From assembly GCA_001592805.2 (NCBI GenBank), contig CP051141.1:3596001-3660000 (forward strand): a stretch of 64,000 bases of DNA, given 5' to 3'. Positions within the stretch are counted from its first letter, which is position 1; each line of letters starts with the position of its first letter. Positions 1 to 11,107 of this stretch are shown one piece after another. Under the pieces are notes generated by a model that saw only the letters and a program-made list of their open reading frames with translations, did no database searches and was not told the DNA's origin. The translations under genes and the position numbers were made by a program. The DNA is from Peltaster fructicola. Taxonomy: Eukaryota > Ascomycota > Dothideomycetes.

Positions 1-1420
1 AGTTGCTGCTCCACCTCATTGATCTTGTTGAGTCGCCTCTTGCCTCTTGCAATCTGCTGGCGGAGTGGCTTCACCTGCTCTAGGTTCTCCTTGAGGTACT
101 TGTCCATATACATGACGCCTGGCGCTTTGACTTGCAATGTAGGGGCAGTGTGTTGCTTACAACGCATGACGATGACCCCTGGTAGCTTTTCGATGAATCT
201 GTCTTCAGGCTCGTCGTCTCCATCGATGTCCCAGAGCACATCATCCAGGATCGCTGCAAGACTTCTGTCACCTTCCACGTCAAAGTGGAACACCTCCATA
301 ATATGATCGTTGATCTCGCCTGTGTCGGATCCTGCGCGTAGTGCGAACAAATCTTCGACGTCGGTCTTCTGTGAGACCGTGAATGTTGCCTGTGACAATT
401 CTTCGATAAATGTATTGACATTTGTCTTTGCTGACGAGATCTGGCTTCTGCCATGGTACCGCATACCGCTGTACTTCTCCAGGTTAGTCGTCGTAGCGTA
501 CGCTCGATTGCTAGAGTCGAGGAATGCCATGAGTCGTTGTGTCTCTGCAATAAAGTCATCGTATCGTGCAAGCTGTGGATCAGTCGGGCTCCCATCAGAC
601 GCATGCACAATGCGTGGCAGCTGTATCTCCTGACCCTTCCACCACTCTGGGTTGCTACCGTAGGTCATGCGTGTGTAGTCGTGTACGAGCAGAGCGTTGC
701 GCGCGGCAGGTATCGAATGGCAGATGGTGAGGAAGTTCGGAAGGTAGTCGTTGCTCGGCTTCAGGAATCTTGGCTGTGCATCGTGTCGACGGTCGACAGC
801 ACTGACGTCTGGTGTGATCTCTGTCGTCATTGGAGTCGTTCTTACCAGTGCCCAGTCACGCGCGTTGTACTCAGGGCCGTAGATAGGTGCGGTAGTCCCA
901 TCTGCCCGTATCACACCCTGCTCTTGCCCTGTAGAAGCAGCCATTGCGCTGGCAAGGTCTGCATCTTCCTGTTCCCTGCTTGTAGGATGTCTGAACGATC
1001 CTACTGGTGATGGTCCACGAGTCGGTGCTGTACTGGCTCCAAGTGGCTGAAGGTTGCTATCGTTCCTGTCTGCTCCCCAGGCAGATTCATCCCAGGCATC
1101 TTGCGTGAGGTTGTCGCCGTCGAGAAGGGCGGAAACGGCTTGTTCGAGGTTGTTGTTCTTGGCCTGCGATGTTCAGAAGAAGCTTGGAGCAGTTGCAAGA
1201 AGACTGGGTTTACCTTCAAGTACTTGATTGCGACTTCTCGGCTACACTCAGTGAAGCTTATCACAAGCTCGATGTTCTCTTCAGTCGGCTCAGCCATGCT
1301 GACATTCTGCTTCTTGCTTGGAGAAGCAGAATCGCGTTTTAGAGACTTCAGGTTTGCTGCGGAGTGAGATATGATGCTGCGTGCTTGTTTGCCATATGTC
1401 ATTAGTTTGCGCTTAGGCAT
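1..1420 (-). CDS. UBA/UIM protein with ubiquitin C-terminal hydrolase-like domain, 3' end outside window
   Basis: Probable ubiquitin-binding protein of the fungal 'ubiquitin interaction motif' family. Exon 1 is 1420..1214, a 50-bp intron is 1213..1164 (GTAAAC..CGCAG), and exon 2 runs from 1163 past the left edge. The splice rebuilds a UBA-like helix bundle: residues about 47-69 (EENIELVISF, then REVAIKYLK) continue after the intron into AKNNNLEQAVSALLDGDN. A UIM follows (EQEDADLASAMAAS), then a peptidase C19-like stretch (DYLPNFLTICHSIPAARNAL, then NPEWWKGQEIQLPRIV). Where active USPs have the catalytic Cys box, this protein has YLPNFL with no Cys, so it is probably inactive as a protease. 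A coiled-coil-like segment (KYLKENLEQVKPLRQQIA) lies at the left edge. The start at 1420 is the first ATG; an internal Met at residue 42 (MAEPTEENIE) is also possible. Family call is good; biological role is inference. Confidence 0.8.
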
Positions 1421-1976
1421 TGTGGTGACAACATTGGCGCACGCGCACGGTGGAGGAAACGAGGCGGACGAGGACTGGTTCGTCTTTGTTTCCTTCCTTC
1501 CTTTCCTCTATCCATCCTTCTACAATTAGATTCTGGCTCCTGTCTCATCCAGCTGCGACCGCGTATGTGTCGTTGTCACACGGGGAAACGTATGAGCAGC
1601 GCAAGCTGCTGCACGCGAGATAGGCTGACGCCTACAGCTCAAGTTGCCAATCATGAGCGGACAATCCATCAGACAGTGCTCTCGTCCTGCCAAGTCCTAG
1701 CGTTGCCACTGGAACGCCTGGTAACGACAGCTCCTCTTGCACATCGCCCAGTGTTGAGATTAACAAAGGTGGGTCCTTGCTGTAGTGATTTGTTCATCTT
1801 CCAACACCGTCAGCTCACGAAGTTGAGGCCGCTGATGTGGCCTCTATTTGGGTATCATGCTATCGACTGACATATGAGATGCTAGGAGTGCAGCATCCAA
1901 GGCACCGTCCTTTAGTCAGACAACAGACTCAGCTCAAAGAGAGAACGATCCCGCTAAGGTCTAATCGGCTCGAATC
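1421..1976. promoter_or_regulatory. Divergent upstream region
   Basis: This 556-bp interval separates the start of the UBA/UIM gene (minus) from the HET fossil (plus). It holds pyrimidine-rich stretches near 1485-1515 that suit a fungal promoter of the minus-strand gene. I see no TATA box, RNA gene or supported ORF. Confidence 0.4.
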
Positions 1977-3735
1977 ATGCCTCTTTACACATACAAGTCG
2001 TTGGGATTGGACTCGATCCGCCTGCTTTATCTACGGCCTGCCACTTCCGACCTCGTGTTACGAGGCAATATCATCCATCATGACCACCCGCCATCGTACA
2101 AGGCTCTTTCGTATGCCTAGGGCTCGAACAAGAGACCGAGATCGATTCTCATCGCAGGCAGGACGATGCCAATCACACAATCATTGTACGATGCACTAGT
2201 CCGCCTTCGCTGCTCGAGCACGCTGATCGTCTGGGCTGATGCCATATGTATCAACCAGGATGATGAGGCGGAGAAGACGTCACAAGTCCTACGTATACAG
2301 TCCATCTTCAGCAATGCCGACGTGTTCATCTAGCTAGGCTTCGGAGAGTCCATTCTACCGTATCTGCGCAGGATCGAGGCTGTACTACGACGATATATTG
2401 ACCCTGATGAGGTTCGTGTTGCAACGTTGCAGGCAACGCAATCTCTCGCGCATCTACGGCAGCGTGTCCAGAGGGACCTCAGTCTGGGCACGAAAGAGTG
2501 GCGTCTCCTGGATGGACTCTTTAGGTGCGCCATGGTTCTCGAGAGTTTGGGTCTTTCCGGAAATTGTGGTTGCCAAAAGTGTAACGGTCGTCTATGGCAG
2601 TGAGAGCTTCTCTTGGGGGACACTGGCATTCGTCACTAACGGTCTTTTGATCTTCGACTGTCTCAACATCATGACAGATGGATACTCCATGGTCCAGTTC
2701 ATTGAGCAGAGCAAGTCAGAACCGCGATAAATGGCCCCTTTTCTTGGACGCTTCTCTAGCATGTGGCAGCTCATTCACCTCTCAAGACGCTTGCAGGCTA
2801 CAGATCCGCGCGACAAGTGGTTCGCATTCGCTGGACTACTTGATGTGTTGCGTCCAGACTATGGCAAGTCTGTCGCTCAGGTGTACACAGCGGTGACCAA
2901 GTACTTCTTGGATCAAGGCTGCATTGATATCTGGGAGTTCCTGGATGACGAGGACACGAGGCTTGATCTTCCCTCGTGGGTGATTGACATGTCGCACACA
3001 GGACCTGACATTCTTACGAATGCCTTTGTCACTGGAGGCGCATTCCTCTACGGTCTTTCACATCGCCTTTCACCCGAGAGTGTCCCTGTCTATCTAGTAG
3101 ACAAGATCTGCGAACTTGTCGCACCGCAGCACGGCTTTCTCTCAGATGAGCTCAGCATGCCCCCGGATGGTGCCAAGCCATTCGACCTCACCGATGCGGA
3201 CTTTCGACAGTTGGAGATCGAGTTGCTTTGCAATGCTAAGCACTTTGCCGCGATCCTCCTGGCACTTCCTGCAGGCGAGATGTACATCACTGGCGAAGGA
3301 ATGAAACAGGCACTCTTCAGGACTACAATCTGTGATACCGATGTTGTAGATGCACCCATTAGCGAGAGCCTTTCGGGGGCATTTCTTGCTTACTATGATC
3401 GGCAAGTTGCGCTGATTATGTCGGAGTACAACCCTGCTATGCTGCTTAATCTCAAGGCAGTATTCATAATTTCACTATCAGACAGCTTCAAGCAGAAGTT
3501 CGAGACCTTGACGTCGAAGAGACAATTCATGGCAAGTGAAAGAGGTCTCATAGGATGGGTTCCTCGCCGAGCGAGACGGGTCGATCATATTTGCATCATG
3601 CCTGGCGCACGACTACCATACATCATCAGAGAGCATGGCGAAGATTATAAACTCATCGGACACTCCTACGTGCATGGGTTGATGGACGAGATGGTCAGCG
3701 CTGAGACAGGTGAGCCTGTTGAGCGGCTCAAGTGA
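1977..3735 (+). pseudogene. HET-domain (heterokaryon incompatibility) gene, broken
   Basis: Fossil of a HET-domain allorecognition gene. Family landmarks appear in order across the interval: YKALSYA near the N-terminus, ADAICINQDD, DVFI-LGFG, PWFSRVWVF, then ATDPRDKW-FAFAGL, and a C-terminal HET-associated region ending in RGLIGWVPRRARR, ICIMPGARLPYIIRE and YKLIGHSYVHGLMD. The reading frame is interrupted about four times (three in-frame stops and one frame change), so no full protein is expected. The longest intact piece is the C-terminal 334 codons (2731..3735). The stops are all of the type produced by CpA to TpA transitions, as in repeat-induced point mutation. HET proteins normally trigger cell death on fusion of unlike strains; loss is common in this family. 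Age looks moderate, since the motifs are still easy to read. Confidence 0.85.
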
Positions 3736-3937
3736 TTTTTGACCTGCTCTACTGTTTAAAAGGTCTCCTTCGTGTAGCCATGGTTGTGTTGATTCCTCGC
3801 AGCAACCAACGCTTCAAGGAGTGTTATCATGTCAACGTACAAGCTTGACTTGCTCCTCTGGACAAGATTGGGAGTCCAATTACTACCTCAAACGGATCCG
3901 GAAGTACTCAAGACGATCGTGTCCAATATCATGTACC

Positions 3938-6705
3938 TCAGCTGTACGATGTCACTACACCTCTGCAAGCTGCATAGAAGTCTCGGACGACCTCCTTGAC
4001 CCTCGGGCCTCCACGCAACGCAACAAGCTGTGCCAAGAACCTTCGCTTTTCAGCGTCTCCAATTCTGCCATTCACATCTGGGAAGGCGTCACTCCATAGG
4101 GCGGCTTCAACGAAGCGCTTTGCTTCTGCTGGTCTGGCTGAGAACAACGCCTTTAGTGGTTCGTTGACAGCATCAAGATCTGAACGCTGGCCTATCCCTG
4201 CGACCTGTCTGATCAGGACTTGTGTAAGCACAGGTCCAGCTTCTAGTACGATGGCCTCGCTATTGCTGTGTTTCAGCACTCTGGCCCACATGTCCAATGC
4301 TGACCGCTTTGGCGTAATGTCGTGCGCTTCGATGGCCTGGACCGCAAAGTTGAGCAGGAACGGTAGCGCCTCGTGGCTTTGCACGATGGCGAAGTACTCC
4401 TTAAGTAGTCTCGAAATGATGTCGAGGCAATTCGACGAGATGCTTGGGTCCTGACTAGGATGACCAAGTGCTTGCATGAGCCGTACAACGTGGTCTAATA
4501 TAGCCTGTGCTTCGACATTGATACGTTTCGATCGACTGCGAGAGTGCTGTACAATCAAGAGCGCTGCTACAGCCAGTACCGACTCGACCTGTGGTGTCTC
4601 GACTGTGCATTGCTGCAGGAGGCCCACGGTGACTGAAGGCTGGAAGACGAAGGGTCCTGAAGTCTCTGTACAGCCAGAACGGATGATCTGACAGACTGCA
4701 TCGATGGACTCTCCGGTGCCGTCGAGGACGAAACAACCTATGATCCGATCCTGGACGACTTTGCCTTCGTGCTGCCAAAAGTTGTCTACAACGGACGTCT
4801 GGTCTGCTGGCTCCTGAGAGCCTTTACCGATAGCCGCAAGACACAGCAGTGTGGATAGCCCTTGACCTTCAACGCTCTGTATCAGCTGTAGGAGAGGCTT
4901 TATCTTCTGCTCGCGAGGCTTCAAAGCTTGTATGATCGCTGCGATGCCACCTATCACTTTCTCTTTGACGTATGTGTCTGTGAGTGTGCCGTACTGTGCT
5001 ATGAAAGCATCGAGGTCGCCAGTGAGCTTCTGCCTGCATGTCGAACACAATTCGTATATCGATCTTGCCGCAACGTTCGCCAGTGGTGTATCCAAGGATC
5101 CGAACAGGTAGCGAACTGCATGTGGGATGTACTCAGCGTTGCGCATGAGGAAAGCACCATATTCTCCAATCATGTCTATGATTGTTCTTCGAACGTAGTT
5201 GTTGAAGTCTTTTGTGAAGAGCGGTTCGAAGATCGGTGCTAGCCGCTCATCGAGCCGGTCGTACTCGAGGACGTTATCAGCGATGGCATTGAGGAAGAAC
5301 ACTGCTGCTTCGACGCCCTGCCAATCGTCATTCCTGAGGGAGAGAGCCAACAGCTCGATCAGCCGATGCACTAAGCCTGCATCTAGAACCATATAGACCA
5401 TAGATATAAGGTCTGCAATATCTGTTCTACACGTCTTAAAGTCCTCATCGAACTTCAGCGTTGGTGGTATGAAGATTTTGCGCCAAAGAAGTGTGATCGA
5501 TTGGAAGATGATGTCCTTGACATATGTCAACGCCGTCGGTTCGAGGTCGGCGTTCTCAACAACATACTCGACGAAGGCATTCCAGAACTCGATGCAGAGT
5601 AAGGTAAGGTCTTCATCGTCGTGAGCATATGGTAGCTGCAGCACCTCGACCATCTGCTTGAGTACAACTTGGGCTTTGAATGATTGCGGCTTCGCAACCA
5701 TGGTCTCGATGGTTGCGACGCCATATGCTATGACTAGTTGACACTGTTGTGACGAAATAGAGTCTGCACCGATGGATCCTGATGTGTTGTCAATGGTTTG
5801 AGCAATGAGGTCGAGCTGATCCTGGTTGAAGAAGGTCACATAAGACTCGAGTAGGTCTGTGAATACGGTGAGAGCTTCGGACTCAATGTCGTCGTCCATA
5901 TCATACAAGCATTGCATCATTGGTATAGTCAAGGCCTGAAGTGATCGCAAAGCTCCCTTTGTAGACCATCTCGGTTGTGCATAGTTCGTCCAGGCAGCGA
6001 AGCACTGGAGAGCATTCTTCTTGGTCCTCTCGAGGCCAAGAGTCATGAGATCAGTCGCACCAATGATCTCTTGCTCCATTCTGAGATGTAGTGCTGCGCT
6101 GCATCTCGTCAGTACTGTCTGCACATAACTCATAACCACATACTGATGAGCGTACTCCATCTTGTTCGTCTCCTCGGCCAGTGTACTGCTGAAGAGAAGC
6201 AGTGCTATCAGTTGCGAGTCTGCGAGTTCCTGGGCGCCGCCGAGCAAGGCTGTGAGCTCCTGATGGGGCTTCTGCCATGTTACAGGTGTTCTCAGGAAGT
6301 AGGTGACAAGAGCTGTCATGAGCTTACCGACGACGAGCGGCGTGTCCTGAGCAAGACATTTGAGCCAGTACTTGAGGCGTTCAAGTACTGCCACAGCCGT
6401 GTCGTCGTCGAAAGGTCTGCAAAAGTCTCAGCGTCTTGGAAGCATAACTACGATTGCACCCTGGGACACACTCGGTGATTGTCCTTAATGATCACTTACC
6501 CATTCAGCTTCACCGTGAAGGTGAGAGCTCCGAAGAAGCGTACGTTGACATCTGTGCTGGAGAGCAGTGCATCACCGAGCTGCCAGCCATCGGGCGACTT
6601 CTGAAGGTCTTGGAGCTGTTGCTGTATTACAACGTGCTGTTCGCCGGGCGTGTAGAGGCGTTTGATCAAGGACTCGACGTCCGCGATGGATTGAGGTGCA
6701 GACAT
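3938..6705 (-). CDS. Importin-13/Kap122-type karyopherin (importin beta family)
   Basis: Nuclear transport receptor of the importin-beta superfamily, 894 residues after splicing; family members are about 900-1000. Exon 1 is 6705..6500 and exon 2 is 6416..3938. The 83-bp intron 6499..6417 (GTAAGT..TTGCAG) falls inside codon GG|A. I chose the start at 6705 (MSAPQSIADVESLIKRLY) over an upstream in-frame ATG at 6834, because the SIADVESLIKRLYTPG helix followed by WQLGDALLSS and VRFFGALTF matches the importin N-terminal (Ran-binding) repeat. The rest is continuous alpha-helical HEAT-like repeat. A landmark is VVLKQMVEVLQLPYAHDDED, followed by FWNAFVEYVVE. The C-terminus REKRRFLAQLV-type helix and VKEVVRDFYAACRG resemble the end of fungal importin-13 homologues. 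It would carry cargo between cytoplasm and nucleus with Ran-GTP. Assignment to Kap122 rather than Mtr10 is from overall resemblance. Confidence 0.82.
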
Positions 6706-8113
6706 GATCGCATGATTGTGGTGGGAGGCGAAGTGATACTTGAGGTTGGCAAACAGAAGAGATTGTTTGTCAAACAAAGCGTGAAGATGGAGTGAGTGGT
6801 CGGGCAAGCTCCAGCCATGCGACAACTCAAACAATGCGATGACCTACTTATTATAGCTCTGGATTACTCCTTGACCTATTTGAACTGCTATTCACTGCTG
6901 TGTCTTATTATCGCTGCTTCTCATAGCAGCGTGGTTATCTTAAGACTACCGTAAACGTGGAATCCTTCGTACGTGTCTACAGAGCCTCTACGCGAGCATC
7001 GACCGCTTCACTAACATGGCTCCATCAACGTAGCATCCACTGATCACTGCATGTCCGACCACTCCGATTCTCCTCTGTCAACGCACGCACATTGATCTTG
7101 CCCTTCCATTCGAAGCAAGTCAGCGACGCTGGTATCAAGCTAACAACAGGAGATATGTGTATACTGTCGATAGTCGAGCAAAGAGGCCATACGCATCTCG
7201 CATCATGATCGACTGAAGGAAGTGTCTGTATGTCAATGGTTGTATCCTCAGGACTCTGCAAAAGTCGCTGTAGATTGGATGAAGCCTTATCAGTATCGCG
7301 ATCCCTGACGATGTCGATGGCTTGCTGGGGGTGACCAGCATCTGAGAGCTTCCATTGTCGCTATGAGGAACGCTGGATGAACCACTGAGGCATGCGCAAC
7401 TGAACAGGAGATCGTGTAAATTGCTCTATCCACAGCAATTTCGATCCTCTTGTGCTCTTACCAAGATACCGTCTGCTTGTGATTCAATACAATGCGTCGT
7501 GCAAGATGAGGGTGTCCATGATAATCCTTGACAGAATAGACTGTCTACCTATGGTACAGTAAGGCTGCGCAGGGCCGGAGAATGTCATTCGAGCTCCTTT
7601 CGACATGAAGTTTGTCCTTCAGTAGCGTCTGTGTGATAGGCCTCTGCATGGTGTGCAGCTCTCAATTCATGCTTGCCTCTCGAGTCGCAGAGGGTGATGA
7701 GCTGGAGCGGCCGGTGGGTCTAGAAGTCAGAGGGCAGGATAGGCACTCGACGGGCTGGGTCATCTTTTCAGGTTGTATGCAGAGCCCATGATTGGTGATG
7801 TGAGATGCCAAATACATAATCGTGGTTGTTGTAGCAGCAGCGCAGAAAGCTGAGTTTCTGCAGTGGCGGCCTGTTGAACGATAGGAGAACTGCTGTACCA
7901 TTCCTGACGTGCCAGAATGCGCAATACTCAGAGTGGCGTGATGGGAAGCCTCTGCATCCTGAGCTGCGCAGGCGCCGGAGGCTCTCGGGAGAGCTATGCT
8001 GTCTGGTGTGGTGTCGAAGGTATCTACCATAGGGAACTGCTGCTCCCAAGGCTACAGCGAAACACCAAAAATGTTTCCGTATGTCTGGTGCTACAAGCCG
8101 CCGAAGAGCTCGT
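6706..8113. other. Intergenic, no supported gene
   Basis: 1.4 kb between the importin start and the end of RMP1. Several short ORFs occur on both strands near 7025-7340 and 7660-8050, but none has a recognisable motif or splice-compatible partner. The part next to 6706 is presumably the importin promoter. Confidence 0.5.
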
Positions 8114-8722
8114 CTATTGCGTTCTTCTTCTTCTTTTCGTCCGTACTGCCTTTGACTTGATGTTTGTTGCTGTCCTGGGCCGTCTCGCAGTGTCTACCTC
8201 CGTCGGTGTGGTGCTCGTTGCTGTGTCTCGTGCGACGACCGCTCCGACATCCTCAGTAAGTCCTTGTTCGCCTTGCCAGTGCTCACGACCGAAGTCATTC
8301 AGCGCCTGCTGTATCTCGTTCTCACTCAATGCCTCCAAATGCGTCGTGATGTGCATCAGCGCACAGATCTGCGCAAGAGCTGCAAGCAAGACCAGTCCAA
8401 GCTGTGCGAATCGACCATCAGCCATCAGCTGTGAGAAAGCGTGCTGCCATTGTGCCACGGGCCAAGACTCAATCCTCTGCTCGACACGCGCCTTGAGCAT
8501 AGGTGTCTCCCTCTTGAGCTTTGTGCGCTCAACGTGTGTTGCGGGAGTGTTCGTCAATTGCTTCAAGTCATGTTCAAGAGCGTGAACCTGCCGACGGAAG
8601 ATGGAGAAGTGTCGCCACCAAATGCTACGGCGGTGCTGGTTTTTGTTGCGATGTGCAAAGAGCTGCAGCAATACTGAGGTGTCGCTGATCTTCTCGACGA
8701 CGGAACTGTCGAAGAATGACAT
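8114..8722 (-). CDS. RMP1: RNase MRP subunit Rmp1-like protein
   Basis: 202-residue protein matching the Rmp1 family, a protein subunit specific to RNase MRP, which cleaves pre-rRNA in the nucleolus. The diagnostic block is LLQLFAHRNKNQHRRSIWW near residues 17-35, where Rmp1 has an L-HRNKNQHR-WW signature. It is followed by a charged helix (FSIFRRQVHALEHDLKQL) and by the second conserved helix FAQLGLVLLAALAQICAL. The C-terminus is basic and ends in a lysine/arginine run (TKRRRRTQ), consistent with nucleolar targeting. The start at 8722 (MSFFDSSVVEKI) is preferred over the upstream in-frame ATG at 8803, because the extra 27 residues have no family match. No intron is needed. Confidence 0.85.
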   Translation of the reverse strand: MSFFDSSVVEKISDTSVLLQLFAHRNKNQHRRSIWWRHFSIFRRQVHALEHDLKQLTNTPATHVERTKLKRETPMLKARVEQRIESWPVAQWQHAFSQLMADGRFAQLGLVLLAALAQICALMHITTHLEALSENEIQQALNDFGREHWQGEQGLTEDVGAVVARDTATSTTPTEVDTARRPRTATNIKSKAVRTKRRRRTQ

Positions 8723-9044
8723 GAAGAAGCCGAGGTCATGGTGGTGTGTGGTGTTTTGGTGCAGGAGAGTAAAACTAGATTCGAAAGGCAAAACTTCACA
8801 CAAACTACATGTACTTCACTATCAATAACCATGCAGCGACGACAAGTTTCCGTGCATCCTTGCAGCCATTGCTGATCTCAGCATCTCATACGCCTGTGCA
8901 ACACCATCTACTGACCATGATTTGGTAAGTTCGGTTCATGCTTAGGCTTCGGACCTGGCCAAGGCCACGAAATCTTGTTCCCGTCCTCGTCCACGCCGAG
9001 ATCTTGCAAATAACATCTACCTAGACGATAGTACATGTGACACT
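8723..9044. other. Short intergenic region
   Basis: 322 bp between RMP1 (start) and the end of the next minus-strand gene. It should hold the RMP1 promoter and the 3' UTR of its neighbour. I see no further feature. Confidence 0.4.
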
Positions 9045-10436
9045 TCACAAGATCCAGTCCCTGCAAGTTTCCCAGGGCGCAGACCTGTTCCTCTTCTCTG
9101 GTTCGATCGTGACCTTGTCGAGATCGCAGACAGTGAGGTTGAAGTAGACTACTGGATCTGTGACACTCTTGAGTTTCGTCAGCTCAGTCAGTACGTCCTT
9201 GGCGGCCTGGAGTCCCTTAGATCGCTTGCCGCGGTTCTCCCAGGAAGACTTGAGAACATCTCTGGGAGTCAAATTGTAGTCGGCCAGGGAAGGGAAGCCT
9301 GGCACCTGATAATCCGCAGGATCGATACCACGTACGTTCTCCTTCTTCTGAGCCTGTAGTACCAACATGTTACCGTCATTGTCGCAGTACTTTACGTTAC
9401 GACCGAACAAGATGTCAGGTTGTTTGGGATCGCAAGGATCAATCTCAAGACCATTCTTGCTGATCTTCATGACCACAACCTTCTCTCTATTCCACAAGTG
9501 GTTAAGTGCTTGTGCGTATATAGATGCTTTCATCAGACCGGTGATTTGATCCCATTGTGGAGAAGTTGATGCGGCAAATGCTCCACCTGCGATCGCACTT
9601 GGTAGCTGCATAGGGTCGCTCTCCCAGCCTGTGTGAGGTCCATACAAGCCGAAGTCATCGGGAGGTATCAGCGTGAAGATATCCTGTACTAGCTTGTCGA
9701 GTGTGGACTTGATGGCCAGGGTGAACTTGCTCAGCTGATCCATTAGCTCTGCATAGCTGTTGAAACGGACCTCGAGATCGGCATTACCCGGCGTTGCGAG
9801 TAAGTTCATGGCATTAGTACCAATGCTGACAGCCGTGCTTGCGTACGAGCCGAATATAGGCACTAGCCCTGCGAGAGAGCCAACGATGCCAAGGCCTGCA
9901 GCGAGGTTGCCGTAGCCTGAGGGCAGGGAAGACTTCGTGGACGGGTTGAATCTTTCGCCCATCTCGGGAAGCTTCTCGTGGGCGTCGAGCCTGGCGCTGT
10001 CGAAATGACCAGAAGCCTCTTGGAGGAAGTCCCTGTAATGAATGATGGCAGTGATGGTCTTGATGAGCTCTGGACTGGATTTGCAGTCAAGGTTATCGGT
10101 ATCGCATGTTCGCTTGTCGATATCGCAAGTGAATTGCCCTCGAGCTGTGCTTGGCAAGTTGTTGATTAGATACTGGAGGAATGGCACCCTGTTCTTCGAT
10201 TCTGGGCTGGGAATGGCATACAGCTCGTCGATTTGTACATGTGCAGTCTGCTGCACAAATTTCTGCATGTTGTAAGATTGCCAAAATGTTGGATCGTTGG
10301 GTGCAAATGCACACATGGCCTTCGGATCTTGTGTTCGATTTGTGATGCTCAAAGAAGTGGCTGCCTGGGCGAGAAGGCCTGCTTGTAGGGCAGCGTGCCA
10401 CTTCATGACGATCGAGATTGAAGTGGACTTTGGCAA
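9045..10436 (-). CDS. Secreted protein of unknown function with glycine-rich hydrophobic segment
   Basis: 463 residues in one uninterrupted frame. I do not recognise the family with confidence; similar intronless fungal proteins exist under a DUF label that I cannot confirm here. Met11 is followed by a signal-peptide-like stretch (MKWHAALQAGLLAQAATSLS), so translation may start at 10406 rather than 10436. Residues about 175-215 form a long apolar, Gly/Ala/Ser-rich segment (YGNLAAGLGIVGSLAGLVP, then FGSYASTAVSIGTNAM), like a membrane hairpin or packed helix pair. Cys residues are spread in pairs (FTCDIDKRTCDTDNLDC; IDPCDPKQ), suggesting disulfides. The tail ends ETCRDWIL. It stands alone between RMP1 and the metal-uptake pair, on the same strand as both minus-strand neighbours. 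Confidence 0.65.
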   Translation of the reverse strand: MPKSTSISIVMKWHAALQAGLLAQAATSLSITNRTQDPKAMCAFAPNDPTFWQSYNMQKFVQQTAHVQIDELYAIPSPESKNRVPFLQYLINNLPSTARGQFTCDIDKRTCDTDNLDCKSSPELIKTITAIIHYRDFLQEASGHFDSARLDAHEKLPEMGERFNPSTKSSLPSGYGNLAAGLGIVGSLAGLVPIFGSYASTAVSIGTNAMNLLATPGNADLEVRFNSYAELMDQLSKFTLAIKSTLDKLVQDIFTLIPPDDFGLYGPHTGWESDPMQLPSAIAGGAFAASTSPQWDQITGLMKASIYAQALNHLWNREKVVVMKISKNGLEIDPCDPKQPDILFGRNVKYCDNDGNMLVLQAQKKENVRGIDPADYQVPGFPSLADYNLTPRDVLKSSWENRGKRSKGLQAAKDVLTELTKLKSVTDPVVYFNLTVCDLDKVTIEPEKRNRSAPWETCRDWIL

Positions 10437-10503
10437 TCGCTTGTTGTGATAGTGGTAATCGAGGTATCTGTATGATCACAGACTTCTTGGAACGTTGATG
10501 AAG

Positions 10504-10510
10504 CTTTATA
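10504..10510 (-). promoter_or_regulatory. TATA box of the secreted-protein gene
   Basis: TATAAAG on the minus strand, 68 bp before the ATG at 10436 and 98 bp before the ATG at 10406. Transcription starting about 30 bp downstream would allow either start. Confidence 0.45.
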
Positions 10511-10575
10511 CGCCATCTTGCCTTCCATCAGGCACCCACAGCCTTTCAGTGGTCTTGTTGCAACGTAGAAACATC

Positions 10576-10741
10576 GATCTATTTCGACCAGCGGTATGTA
10601 TCATGAGTTGAAGGAAGGTAGACTGCCTGACCGGAGAACGGCCTATCATGGCTCACTCGATCTATTTTGAACAGTGATATGTACCATGAGGCTGGAGGAA
10701 GATGGGCCGCCTGACTCGAAGATGGCCATCATGGCGGAGCA
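10576..10741. repeat. Imperfect tandem duplication, period 83 bp, two copies
   Basis: Copy 1 begins at 10576 (GATCTATTTCGACCAG) and copy 2 at 10659 (GATCTATTTTGAACAG). The copies stay aligned for about 80 bases, sharing ATGTA-CATGAG, GGAAG-TG, CGCCTGAC-like and ATCATGG blocks. By eye roughly three quarters of positions agree and there is no length change. It is a local duplication with no coding match. Confidence 0.75.
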
Positions 10742-11107
10742 TCTGCTAGGCGTGTGCATTGCATTGTTGGTGTTGTACGATCCACTGGCCATACGATCCA
10801 CACTTGTTATGTCCGCCACCATGCCGATCGATGAGACTCAATGTGATATGCCGACAGTTGGTCGCAATTTAAGTGCAATCGACGTGGTAGTTGATGCAAG
10901 AGTTGTGTGAGGTGTCAAGAGTGCTCTGCAGTATTACTGGGCACGATGGTACTGCACATACGCAGCGCCGATCAGGATGCTCAGTGCTCAGCAAAAACCT
11001 GAGAACAAAGTAACTCGCACGGAGAGGATATGTGTTCTCCAGATGACTTCGCCTAGCTGTACACTACGTAAGCTCATGTCCGACAGTCAGGCTGCTCTTA
11101 CCATCGG

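Larger units (their letters stand above)
10437..11107. other. Intergenic region with an imperfect duplication
   Basis: 671 bp between two minus-strand genes. Besides the TATA box and the 83-bp duplication listed separately, it contains a 78-codon plus-strand ORF (10674..10910) that has no family features and is not called. Confidence 0.5.

Noticed and set aside
7917-8585. 222-codon plus-strand ORF opposite RMP1
   Set aside because: It is the antisense shadow of the RMP1 coding frame; it has no family features, and the minus-strand reading has the HRNKNQHR signature.
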